Assembly: GCF_000499385.1 (NCBI RefSeq)
Contig: NW_013654749.1
Span: forward strand, 1-12,500
DNA: 12,500 nt
Source of the DNA: Eimeria necatrix
Lineage: Eukaryota; Apicomplexa; Conoidasida; Eucoccidiorida; Eimeriidae
Reading direction: 5' to 3'
This document shows, one piece after another, positions 1 to 7,578 of this stretch; positions within the stretch are counted from its first letter, which is position 1; each line of letters starts with the position of its first letter. The notes under the pieces are model-generated. The model made no database searches. It saw nothing but the letters and a program-made list of their open reading frames with translations, and was not told the origin of the DNA. Made by a program: the position numbers and the translations under genes.

Positions 1-43
1 CCACCCCCCCCCACCCACCGCAGCCACCCCCGCAGCCGCAGCC

Positions 44-83
<40 letters not shown>
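1..83. repeat. C-rich tract and (CAG)13 at the 3' side of the p25-alpha gene
   Basis: A C-rich stretch (CCACC and CCGCAG units) runs into thirteen perfect CAG units at 45-83. The tract stops one base before the TAG (complement) of the p25-alpha gene, so it lies in that gene's 3' flank or 3' UTR. Read in the direction of that mRNA it is CTG. Confidence 0.85.
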
Positions 84-84
<1 letters not shown>

Positions 85-515
85 TAGAGCTTGGTGCCCC
101 TGACGTCTGCGGGGCTGCGGTCGAGGAGGTTGGAGAGGTCGTTGACTTTGTCGTCTTTGGTGGAGGGGCCCCCGTGGGCGTGGACTCCGGTGTACAGACT
201 CTTGTCGTCATAGAACTTATTAGCCAGGGCCTTAGTGCCAGTGTAGACGGGGCCCCCTGCTGCAGCAAGCTGCTGCAGCAGCTGCTGCAGCGAGGTTTGC
301 TTCTTGTCTGCGATCTGCTGCAGCGCCTGCTCGAACTCCGCCAGCCCGAGGGTTTTGCTGCCTTTTTGCTTCGCCTTCGCAAACACTAAATCAGCGTCTG
401 TGGCGCTGAACTGCTTCCCCAGCAGCTTCCCGTCTCTGCAGAGCTTCACGAAAGTCCGCCCGTCCATTGCTGCTGCGCCGTGCGTGAAACTCTCAAACAC
501 CTCCTGCGCAGACAT
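84..515 (-). CDS. p25-alpha / TPPP (tubulin polymerization-promoting protein) family protein, short form
   Basis: A 143-residue protein in one uninterrupted frame. The N-terminal half (about residues 5-70) has the p25-alpha pattern: VFESFTHG, MDGRTFVKLCRDGKLL, then a DADLVFAKAKQKGSKTLGLAEFEQAL stretch (residues 41-65) resembling the family's 'D-x-VF-x-K-K ... F-x-x-AL' core, followed by IADKK. The C-terminal part has the conserved TGTKALANKF, DKSLYTG, HGGPST and LLDRSPADVRG segments. Known TPPP proteins bind and bundle microtubules. In protists, members are tied to flagella and, in coccidia, to the conoid or cytoskeleton; the exact site here is inference. The start at 513-515 is the first ATG of the domain, and only a CTG-type triplet tract lies upstream, which is unlikely to be coding. 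Unlike its neighbours it carries no homopolymer runs inside the domain. No introns are needed. The family call is firm; the paralogue is not determined. Confidence 0.88.
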
Positions 516-524
516 CTTCCTGCT

Positions 525-525
<1 letters not shown>

Positions 526-563
<38 letters not shown>

Positions 564-596
564 GGAGCAGCGGGAGCAGCAGCAGCAGCAGCAGCA
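526..596. repeat. CAG triplet tract, 5' flank of the p25-alpha gene
   Basis: (CAG)12 at 526-561 is followed by GGGAG-interrupted CAG units to about 596. It begins 11 bases upstream of the p25-alpha start codon. In the sense of that gene it reads CTG and probably lies in the 5' UTR or promoter. Confidence 0.85.
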
Positions 597-720
597 CGAG
601 TGCTCGGGGAGTAAGGGAAAGAGGACTGGGCGCTGCAGAGAGAGACTGCAGCTGGCGGGGGCGAATTAATAAATGAAATGCAAATAAATGCAGCAGGTTT
701 AACTCAAATGCAGAACCTGA

Positions 721-734
721 GGTGTACGTACACC
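721..734. promoter_or_regulatory. Perfect 14-bp palindrome GGTGTACGTACACC
   Basis: The bases read GGTGTACGTACACC, identical on both strands, with the core TGTACGTACA at 723-732. It lies about 210 bp upstream of the p25-alpha start. The same core (TGTACRTACA) recurs at 4809, 5029, 6528, 9839 and 9900, always outside supported coding sequence. A regulatory role, for example an ApiAP2 site with a GTAC core, is inference. Confidence 0.5.
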
Positions 735-1373
735 GCAAACCCCCAAGCCTACGACGCAACAGCCGCTCGCTCGAGCCGCCGCGCGGGCCTCACCTGGTGG
801 CTTCTAAAAAGGAAAAGCAGCAAATGACTAAAAAGAAACAAGTCGGAGTTAATTTAAAATAAAAGAATAATTATTTGTGGCTCAGTGACTCTGCTGCTGC
901 TGCTGCAGCAGCAGCACAAACGCTGCAGCCGCTGCTGCCAAGAGGGTGCGCCGCCGCCTAGACTGCTGCGCACTCCGGGCTGCTCGTTGAAGCCCAAATT
1001 AAACTCCAAATCAAATATTAATCCTTCAAATGAACTTCTTTTGTTCAATTTAATTAATTTCAACAAATAAATTCCCAATTTCAAACAAATAACCCCCAGA
1101 AGTTCCGCGGCAGCGCTGCAGCGGCCGCGCAACCGAGCCGGCGGTCACCTGAAACCGATTCGAACGGCTGCGCTCCTTCGAAACCCGAAACTTCTTTTAA
1201 TTTCATTTTTAATTTCATTTTTAATTTCATTTTTTATTTTAAAATTCGAATTTAAATTCAAAATTTATTTCAAATTTCATTCAAATAAACCATTTCGCTC
1301 TTTTCGCGCCTCCCCAGCGCCCAGGCGCCGCCGCTCACGCCCAATCGGCCCAGCCTCCGCCTACGCCCCCGAA
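735..1373. other. Gene-free spacer, AT-rich islands in GC-rich DNA
   Basis: No convincing coding frame. Mixed GC-rich patches with short CTG/CAG tracts (about 890-915) alternate with AT-only islands (about 995-1090 and 1190-1300). A 12-bp tandem repeat AATTTCATTTTT is present three times at 1199-1234. The short frames crossing this stretch are low complexity. Confidence 0.6.
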
Positions 1374-1428
1374 CCCCAAACCCTAAACCCTAAACCCTAA
1401 ACCCTAAACCCTAAACCCTAAACCCTAA
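1374..1428. repeat. Interstitial telomere-like array, C-strand orientation
   Basis: One CCCCAAA unit is followed by six perfect CCCTAAA units and a final CCCTAA. This is the apicomplexan telomere heptamer, but unique sequence and genes continue on both sides, so it is interstitial and not a chromosome end. Such arrays are known in repeat-rich segments of Eimeria chromosomes. Confidence 0.95.
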
Positions 1429-1723
1429 TTTTCAGGCCTTATCTTACAGAATATGACCTCGATATTTCATTTTTTGTTTATTTTCTTCTTTTAATTCAAA
1501 TCTTCACCAAAAGTTGCACCCAGGAAATGCGAAGTGACCCTGGGGCTGCTGCAGCTCCTTCGTTTTGCGTCTTCTTTTGCGTTTATTTCCCTTCAATTTG
1601 AATTTAATTTAATTCAAAATCATTTAATTTAACATTTTAATTATTTTTAATTACTTTTAATTACTTTAATTGCCTTAAATTGCCTTAAACTTGCTTCAAT
1701 GGCTTTGAATTCACTGAAAGCCT
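1429..1723. other. AT-rich spacer
   Basis: Runs of short TTTAATT-type motifs make up most of 1570-1700 (ATTTAATT, TTTTAATTA, TTGCCTTAAA). No gene is visible. The stretch separates the first telomere-like array from a CAG tract. Confidence 0.6.

Positions 1724-1771
<48 letters not shown>
1724..1771. repeat. (CAG)16 microsatellite
   Basis: Sixteen perfect CAG units within AT-rich non-coding DNA. On the minus strand they would encode a leucine run in a short frame with no protein-like flanks, so I treat the tract as non-coding. Confidence 0.92.
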
Positions 1772-1774
<3 letters not shown>

Positions 1775-1839
1775 AGTTGCAGCTGCACGCCCCAGTGCCA
1801 TCTTTACCCCAATTTCGCGGCTTTTCATTTTATAAAATT

Positions 1840-1938
1840 TTGCCATTTTAATTAAATTTAAATAACTTTTTATTTCATTAAAGTTTGCCATTTAATTAAA
1901 TTTAATTAGCTTTTAATTTCACTAAAGTTTGCCATTTT
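1840..1938. repeat. AT-rich tandem repeat, unit 44-45 bp
   Basis: Two imperfect copies and the start of a third each begin with TTGCCATTT, at 1840, 1885 and 1929. Each full copy carries TTAATTAAATTTAA and then TTTCA(T/C)TAAAGT. The spacing is 45 and then 44 bp. Confidence 0.75.
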
Positions 1939-2076
1939 AAACTGACTTTGAAGTGAATTAAATGAAATTCAAATAAAAGAAATAAAATAAAATTTGGGCG
2001 CTTCAGTTCAGCCTCCAGCTGCTGCAGCAGTCTCGGCTTTTTATTTGCTGCTGCTGCAGCAACGGGCTTCGTCTCC

Positions 2077-2129
2077 AAACCCTAAACCCTAAACCCTAAA
2101 CCCTAAACCCTAAACCCTAAACCCTAAAA
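2077..2129. repeat. Interstitial telomere-like array near the 3' end of the SMYD5-like gene
   Basis: Seven perfect AAACCCT units followed by AAAA. It begins about 80 bp beyond the stop codon of the SMYD5-like gene, which lies on the other strand. If the 3' UTR extends this far, the mRNA would contain the G-rich strand (UUUAGGG), which can form a quadruplex. Confidence 0.95.
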
Positions 2130-2210
2130 GCGCGCAGGCTTGCTGCCGCGGCGCCCCGACGCGCCGAAAGCGCCCCGAGCTGCCGCGCACCCCCGCAGCA
2201 GCGGCTGCTG

Positions 2211-2249
2211 CTACTCCTGCTGCTGCTGCTGCTGCTCCTGCTGCTGCTG

Positions 2250-2286
<37 letters not shown>

Positions 2287-2883
2287 GCCTCGGCCTCGCA
2301 CCTGGGGCAGCAGCAAAGGAAGCCGTAGCTGCTGCTGAGGAGGGCCTGGCGCTGCTGCCTGGGCAAAGCCAAAGGAATATAAGAGAGAGTTAGTTCAGTT
2401 CCAGCAGCAACAGGTTTTGCTGCTGCGAGCGCAACAGCAGCAGCAGCAGCAGCAGCTTCCGTGCTGCAGTTGGGGCTGCAGCTGTGGTTGCAGCAGGACT
2501 GCAGCACGAAAAGCCCTGCAGCACGCAGCAGCAGCAAACTGCCGCAGCAGGAGGCCCCCCAGATCAGCAGCAGCTGCGCATTCCTCATGAGGGCCCCCAA
2601 GAGGTGGGCCACTGCTGCTTCTCCGAGGACTGCTGCTGCTGCTGCTGCTCCTGCTGCAGCAGCAACGGGCTCGCCCATCACTTGCTGCAGCACTGCAGCA
2701 GCGCCTGCCACGTCAAATGCTGCTGCTGCTTCTGCTGCAGCAGCAGCAGCAAACCGCAAAAAAGGCCGGCAAGCCTCAGCATAAGCTGCTTCCGGGGCCC
2801 ACCCCGTGCTGCGCAAAGTTGCTGCTGCTGCTGCTATGCGGGCCACCACTCGCCCGAGGGCCTCCAGGCCTATGGGGTTCTCG

Positions 2884-2918
<35 letters not shown>

Positions 2919-3050
2919 TGCTGCTGCTGCTTCTGCTGCTGCTGCTGCGGGCGCTGCCTCCAGCGGGCGGCGCAGCTGCTGGTCCAGGCCCCGCAGCGTC
3001 CGCAGCGCAGCAGGGGACAGAATCTCCTGCCAGCCATACGCCCACGGCCC

Positions 3051-3107
<57 letters not shown>

Positions 3108-3214
3108 GGAAGGGGCCTTGAGGCAGCCCTGGGGGTCCCGCTTGCGGAGCGCCGACTCCGGCGAGTCTTCTGCGGGCGCGCCCACCCCATCTGCTGCTGC
3201 TGCTGCTGCTGCTC

Positions 3215-3251
<37 letters not shown>

Positions 3252-3459
3252 CCGCAGCGGCTGCCCCCAGGCCTGCTGGTAGCAGCGGGGGCTGCAGAAC
3301 CAAAGAAGATTGCCTTCAGCATCATGCATGCAAATGGGCTGCTGCTCTTCGTCTAGAGTTTCTTCTGCTGCTCCATTTGCTGCTTCTCCCGCTGCAGTTT
3401 GCTGCTTCGCTGCTGCTGCTGCTGCTGCTGCTGCAGCCCCCGCGCTCTCCTGCTCCTGT

Positions 3460-3506
<47 letters not shown>

Positions 3507-3779
3507 CTTGGGCTGCGTGGGGTCTGGCCCCGGGCCCTCGTAGGGCTTTATCTTGAGGCAGTTCTCGCAGAGGGTGAAGCTGGAGAAAGCAGCAGAAGCA
3601 GCAATGGGCCAGGCCACCAGGGGGGCCTCGATTAAGAAGACTTCGCCGGGTTTTAAGTCTTTTGCAGCCCGCAGCTCCTTTCCGTGAGCCCCAAAACTCA
3701 CATAAATGTTTAAATGAGAGCAAAGGGCTGCGTAGTCTTCGGCCCACTCGAAAGTGTCCATTTTCGGGTGTACAGACAT
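2211..3779 (-). CDS. SMYD5-like SET/MYND-domain protein lysine methyltransferase
   Basis: 522 residues, one frame, start at 3777-3779, TAG at 2211-2213. The N-terminal half of the split SET domain lies at about residues 26-58 (YVSFGAHGKELRAAKDLKPG, then EVFLIEAPLVAWP). A degenerate MYND-type zinc region follows: CENC at 71-74 and, far downstream, C-MHDAEGNLLWFCSPRC, with a long Gln/Ala insertion between them. After low-complexity Ala and Ser runs, the core SET half contains GLFVLQSCCNHSCSPN (NHSC at 431-434), the catalytic-side motif GTELTLSY, and the cysteine-rich post-SET YGFLCCCPRC (about 486-494). The phrase around NHSC matches my memory of animal SMYD5 closely. Known members transfer methyl groups from S-adenosylmethionine to lysines of histones or ribosomal proteins; the target here is unknown. 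The C-terminus is a Gln/Glu tail, where SMYD5 of animals has an acidic tail. MDTFEW at residue 7 is an alternative start. No intron is required. Confidence 0.88.
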
Positions 3780-4356
3780 CCCGGAACACTGCGGGAAACC
3801 ACTGCGAACGAGGCCGATCCGGCCTCAAAAGCGGCGCCTCGCGGAGTTTTAAAAAGGTATTTAAATGGAATTCTTTAAATTTATTTCATTGGTTTTGAAA
3901 AAAACGCAAAAACGCGGAGAAAAGAGCCCAATCGACGGTGGCTGCAGCTCCACTGGGTCTGCGCCGCCGCCGGATCGAAGCTGGAAGCTGGGCTTGCGGC
4001 GTCAGGGGTCCGCGAGGGTCTTTTTGGTTAAAATTGAATTCCTTTTTAATTAAAAAGAATTAAATTAAAATCAAAATTCATTTTAATTTTAATTTATTTC
4101 TTTTTTTGGAGTTTTTTCGCTTTTCCGCGGACTCCGACACTCCGGGGCTGCAGCGGGTCTGCTGCTGCTGCTGCGTTGAAGCAAATGGGAAAGTGTGGAC
4201 TTTAACTTGCGAAAATTAAAAAATAATTCCAAAATTAAAATTCATTTTTATTTACTTTCAAAATAATTCTTTTTACTCTTTTAAACGACTTGCGAGCGCC
4301 CGGCTCCCTTGTGCTGCTGCACTCCACTCGCTGTGTGCATGCGGACGCGAGCAGGA
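3780..4356. other. 5' spacer of the SMYD5-like gene, no gene seen
   Basis: GC-rich near the start codon (CCCGGAACACTGCGGG just upstream), then AT-rich from about 3850 with TTTAAATTTATTTC-type motifs, and again at 4030-4110 and 4210-4285. A short CTG tract lies near 4160. TGCATGC, a conserved apicomplexan AP2-type box, is at 4336-4342, just before the next telomere-like array. This is probably the promoter region of the SMYD5-like gene. Confidence 0.5.
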
Positions 4357-4434
4357 TTTAGGGTTTAGGGTTTAGGGTTTAGGGTTTGGGGTTTAGGGTT
4401 TGGGGTTTAGGGTTTAGGGTTTGGAGTTTAGGTT
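4357..4434. repeat. Degenerate interstitial telomere-like array, G-strand orientation
   Basis: About eleven units, mostly TTTAGGG, mixed with TTTGGGG variants and ending in TTTGGAG and TTTAGG. The orientation is opposite to the arrays at 1374 and 2077. The variant units suggest an older or gene-converted array. Confidence 0.93.
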
Positions 4435-4517
4435 GGCTGGTGGGGGACACGAGAAAAGCGTGCACCGAGGGATTAGCGAGGAGTATTATGTGCCTGAGAA
4501 GTGGGACTTAGCGTCAA
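4435..4517. other. Unique spacer between two telomere-like arrays
   Basis: About 83 bp of non-repetitive, mixed-composition sequence sits between two G-strand arrays. No coding frame of note and no recognisable RNA gene. Confidence 0.5.
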
Positions 4518-4567
4518 GGGTTTAGGGTTTAGGGTTTAGGGTTTAGGGTTTAGGGTTTAGGGTTTAG
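4518..4567. repeat. Interstitial telomere-like array, G-strand orientation
   Basis: Seven nearly perfect GGGTTTA units, less degenerate than the array 80 bp to the left, in the same orientation. Confidence 0.95.
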
Positions 4568-4638
4568 CGCTGATGTGGCTCTTCTTTGTTCTTTTTGCTT
4601 CTAAAAGGCCCCAAGAGGATAAATAAACTTCCACGAAC

Positions 4639-4772
4639 AATTTATATAAATTAAAAATTATTTATTTATTTAAAATCATTTATTTATATATGATTATACA
4701 TTTATTTTTATTTATTTATTTATTTATATTCATTTATTTATACTTATTTATTTATTTATTTGTTTTCCTTTC
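4639..4772. repeat. (TTTA)n-type AT-rich simple sequence
   Basis: Long runs of ATTT/TTTA tetranucleotides with a few interruptions (for example TTTATATATGATTATACA). Almost no G or C. No coding potential. Confidence 0.85.
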
Positions 4773-4806
4773 TTACTTCTCTTATAAATACCTGCCAATG
4801 CGTTCA

Positions 4807-4838
4807 GGTGTACATACACACATGCTCGTTGTGCATGC
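4807..4838. promoter_or_regulatory. GGTGTACATACACA element followed by TGCATGC
   Basis: TGTACATACA lies at 4809-4818 and TGCATGC at 4832-4838. TGCATGC is an established ApiAP2-bound motif in apicomplexans. The GTAC-core element is one of six in the window. No supported gene lies close by, so the target is unknown. Confidence 0.45.
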
Positions 4839-4850
4839 CATTTAAAACAA

Positions 4851-4934
4851 ATTTATATTTATATTTATATTTATATTTATATTTATATTTATATTTATAT
4901 TTATATTTATATTTATATTTGTATTTATATTTAT
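4851..4934. repeat. (TATTTA)n hexanucleotide microsatellite
   Basis: About fourteen ATTTAT units with one interruption (a G at 4921). Frames through it read Leu-Tyr or Tyr-Lys dipeptides, which is expected from the repeat and not evidence for a gene. Confidence 0.95.
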
Positions 4935-5014
4935 TTAAACAGTTACATTTATACTTATATTCACAATTGTAATTATAATTACTTTCAAAATTCCTTTTCC
5001 AACTATTTTGTCTC

Positions 5015-5038
5015 GCATGCAATTGCAGTGTACGTACA
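5015..5038. promoter_or_regulatory. GCATGC box followed by TGTACGTACA
   Basis: GCATGC at 5015-5020 and TGTACGTACA at 5029-5038, on the far side of the TATTTA tract from the pair at 4807-4838 and in the reverse order. A regulatory function is inferred from recurrence and from the known AP2 box. Confidence 0.45.
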
Positions 5039-5106
5039 GCCCAGCCCAACAATTCCCTTCAACTTTTGCCACTTCACTTGATATCAAAAATCATTTTTGT
5101 ACATTT

Positions 5107-5211
5107 GGGGGCCCCCTGGGGTTTAGGGGGCCCCCTGGGGTTTAGGGGGCCCCCTGGGGTTTAGGGGGCCCCCTGGGGTTTAGGGGGGCCCCCTGGGATT
5201 TAGGGGGCCCC
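5107..5211. repeat. 19-bp tandem repeat combining GGGGGCCCCC palindrome and telomere-like core
   Basis: The unit GGGGGCCCCCTGGGGTTTA is repeated about five and a half times. The first four copies are perfect; the fifth has an extra G and reads GGGATTTA. Each junction creates GGGGTTTAGGGGG, a telomere-heptamer-like core, and each unit contains a 10-bp perfect palindrome. A short inverted repeat (CAGGGGCCCCTG) follows at about 5213-5225. Confidence 0.93.
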
Positions 5212-5225
5212 ACAGGGGCCCCTGT

Positions 5226-5785
5226 GGGGGCCCCCGAGAGCAGCGGCCCAGGCCCAGCGCCCCAGTCTTGCTAGCAGCAGCAGCAGCAGCTGCTGCTGCT
5301 GCTGCACCTGCTTCTGCTGCTGCAGCAGCAACAGCAGAGGTGCTGCCTTGTAACAAGCTCAGCTGCCGTGGGCTTGATATAGCTGCTGCACAGATTATGA
5401 GGCTGGTGATCGAGGTAAAGGCTGCTGCTGCTGCTGCTGCTGCTATTGCTGCTGCTGCTGCTGCTGCTGCTGCCGCTGCGTCTCTGTAGAGCAGCAGCAC
5501 AGATCTGGGAGCCCCTCGCTGCTGCGGCAAACAGCGAGCAGCAGCGCAGCAGCGCAGCCTTTGTTGACCAGTTGCTGCAGCAGAAAATCAGCTGCAGCAA
5601 CAGAACCGCTGCAGCAGCAAAGCTGCTGCAGCAGCAGATATGCTGCAGCAGCAAAGCTACTGCTGCCTGGCTACAGCAGCAGCAGCAGGGCTTGTGTTGG
5701 CTAGCTAGAGCACCAGCAAAGCTGCAGCTGGCTAGCTGCAGTCTGTATTAGCTAGCTACAGCAGCAGCTGCCTATGCTGCTTATT
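5226..5785. other. Low-complexity CTGCAG/CAG region, no gene supported
   Basis: Densely packed CTGCTG, CTGCAG and CAGCAG blocks occupy nearly the whole stretch, with GCTAGC motifs at 5699-5755. Several frames on both strands are open but give only Ala, Leu, Ser or Gln runs with short connectors and no conserved motif. I see no splice-supported gene. Confidence 0.6.
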
Positions 5786-5977
5786 GGGGGCCCCCCGGGG
5801 CCCCCCTGGGGCCCCCCGGGGCCCCCCAGGGGGCCCCCTGGGGAATCCTCAGCGGCCTATTTGGGGGTCCCCAGGGGGCCCCCAAATGACCTCCTGGGGG
5901 CCCCCAGGGGGCCCCTAAATGACCCCCTGGGGGCCCCCAGGGGCCCCCAGAGGCCCCCAAGAGGCCTCTGGAGGCCA
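5786..5977. repeat. GC-palindrome array (GGGGGCCCCC family)
   Basis: First block 5786-5843: GGGGCCCCCC units about 16 bp apart. Second block about 5861-5977: a 33-bp repeat, copies at 5884-5916 and 5917-5949 plus a partial copy to the left, each carrying AAATGACC and two GGGGGCCCCC-type palindromes. The strand can fold into strong hairpins. Open frames across it read Gly-Pro-rich, collagen-like strings that I regard as repeat artefacts. Confidence 0.9.
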
Positions 5978-6089
5978 CTTTGGGCTGTGTGGCTGGCTGG
6001 GGGTGTTGTGTGCGTGCTGCAGCTGTGTGTGTGGCTTTTTTGGGGGATTTACCCTCAGAGAAGTGGAATTGAAGAGTGGAAATGAAATA

Positions 6090-6362
6090 AATGCATTTAA
6101 TTGAAAAAAGAAAGTAAAGAGGGCGCGGAGCGGAGGTGGATGTACAGCGGAGCAGCTGCGGCTCCGGCAGCGGCTCTGCGCCGAAGACCGCAGCGGCCCG
6201 GCGGCGGCGGAAAGCTGCGGAAAGCTGCGGAAAGCGGCGCGTTTTGTTGCGATCTTTGAGGAAAAAGGAAACTAAAAGGAAAAAAAGAGCATTTGCAATT
6301 AAATTGCAATTAAAATGGGGCGAAAAGGCGGAGAAGCGGGGCCGGCAGGAGAGGCAGCGCTG

Positions 6363-6395
<33 letters not shown>

Positions 6396-6936
6396 AGCAG
6401 CGGCCGAGCGACCGCAGCGGCGCCGGCGTGTCCGCAGCCCCAGAGTTCGCCAGAGTTTCAGTTTTGAAAGAAGTGAAGAGTTGCGAGTGGCGAATAAATT
6501 TGAAAGTGAGAAGGAGCGCTGGGGAGGTGTACGTACAGCTGAGCGGGCGGCGTCGGTTAGCGGCCAGCGAAGGCAGCAGCGGCTGCGCCGGCCGCGCTGC
6601 TGCGTTTGCAGTTTCTTCTGGCCGCACATCTTTTATTTCTTTTGTTTGGATTTATTGAATTGAATTTAAAATTAATCTTTTTGAATTCCGCGGCGGCTGC
6701 GTCGGCTCGAGGCGCCGCTGCGCTGCCGCGCCGTCCGCTGCTGCAGTGACCTGCAGCCGAGCGCCGCTGCGCCGCCTGCAGCTCTTCGCCTTCTTTTCCG
6801 AGTTTTTTCTTTTATTTTAATTTCCCAAATTCATTTTTACTTTTAATTCTTCAAAAGGGGCTTTCGAGGAGTCCGCAGCAGCAGGCGCGGCGCGCGGGCG
6901 ATTCCTGAGCGCCGCTGGCGCCGCCGGCGGCAGCAG
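6090..6936. other. Upstream region of the ISP gene, no gene supported
   Basis: GC-rich patches (CGGCGG, CTGCTG at about 6363-6391) alternate with AT-rich patches (6640-6690, 6805-6860). An Arg-rich frame at 6136-6663 (+) lacks any domain. A three-copy GGAAAGCTGC motif lies near 6209-6236. This stretch may include the ISP promoter. Confidence 0.5.
6526..6539. promoter_or_regulatory. GGTGTACGTACAGC element upstream of the ISP gene
   Basis: Core TGTACGTACA at 6528-6537, about 490 bp upstream of the ISP start codon. It is the same core as the 14-bp palindrome at 721-734, with the last two bases changed. Function is inferred. Confidence 0.45.
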
Positions 6937-7012
6937 CCCCCAACCCCCAAACCCTAAACCCCAAACCCTAAACCCTAAACCCTAAACCCTAAACCCTAAA
7001 CCCTAAACCCTA
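6937..7012. repeat. Interstitial telomere-like array abutting the ISP start codon
   Basis: CCCCCAA and CCCCCAAA variants lead into about eight CCCTAAA units, ending with CCCTAGG at 7008-7014. The end of the array is only 16 bp from the ATG of the ISP gene, so it forms the 5' UTR or core promoter of that gene. The orientation is that of the arrays at 1374 and 2077. Confidence 0.95.
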
Positions 7013-7028
7013 GGCCCTGCGCCGGGCA

Positions 7029-7195
7029 ATGGGAAACGCATGCAGCGGCTGCTGCGGCGACAGCAGCGACCCGCTGCAGATCCCCCTCGAGGCCCTCAGC
7101 GGCAGCGAGCAGCAGCTGGCGCAGCACTTTCGCCCCGAAATGGCTGAAGCCCTCAAAGAGGGACTTGCTGTCGGACTCATCCTCCAAGTGCGCCC

Positions 7196-7268
<73 letters not shown>

Positions 7269-7380
7269 GTGTTGTTGGTGTTGATGGTGTTGTTGGCGTT
7301 GTTGTTAGACGCCCGCTTTTGCTGCACTGCCGGAGCAGCAAAGTCCGGATAGGGCTCTTCAGCTGCTGCTGCTCTTCAAG

Positions 7381-7430
<50 letters not shown>

Positions 7431-7536
7431 AGTTCGGGGTGTCTTCCAGCGAGCTGTTTGTGTGTCTGCGTGTGTGTGCCACCTGCTGCTGCTGCTGCTG
7501 CGCTGCCTCCTCCTCCTCCTCCTCCTCCGCCGCCGC

Positions 7537-7578
<42 letters not shown>

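Noticed and set aside
190..196. TGTACAG inside the p25-alpha gene, and similar single TGTACA sites at 3770, 5098, 6141 and 11446
   Set aside because: They are half-sites only; those in coding sequence are explained by codons such as Val-Tyr. They were not counted with the full TGTACRTACA element.
4760..5052. Leu-Tyr and Tyr-Lys repeat proteins over the TATTTA tract
   Set aside because: A hexanucleotide repeat yields dipeptide repeats in any frame. No other protein-like sequence is present.
5107..5211. CRISPR-like array
   Set aside because: The copies are directly adjacent with no unique spacers, so this is a plain tandem repeat in a eukaryotic genome.
5774..6085. Gly-Pro-rich collagen-like reading frames on both strands
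   Set aside because: They are direct translations of the GGGGGCCCCC palindrome repeat and include no non-repetitive domain.
6136..6663. 175-codon Arg-rich plus-strand frame, possible nuclear protein
   Set aside because: The composition follows CGG/CAG/GAA low-complexity DNA, it has a Cys run from a CTG tract, it covers an AT-rich spacer, and no motif is recognisable.
1374..7012. Chromosome end
   Set aside because: Telomere heptamers occur in five short arrays in both orientations, with genes and unique sequence on both sides, so they are interstitial.
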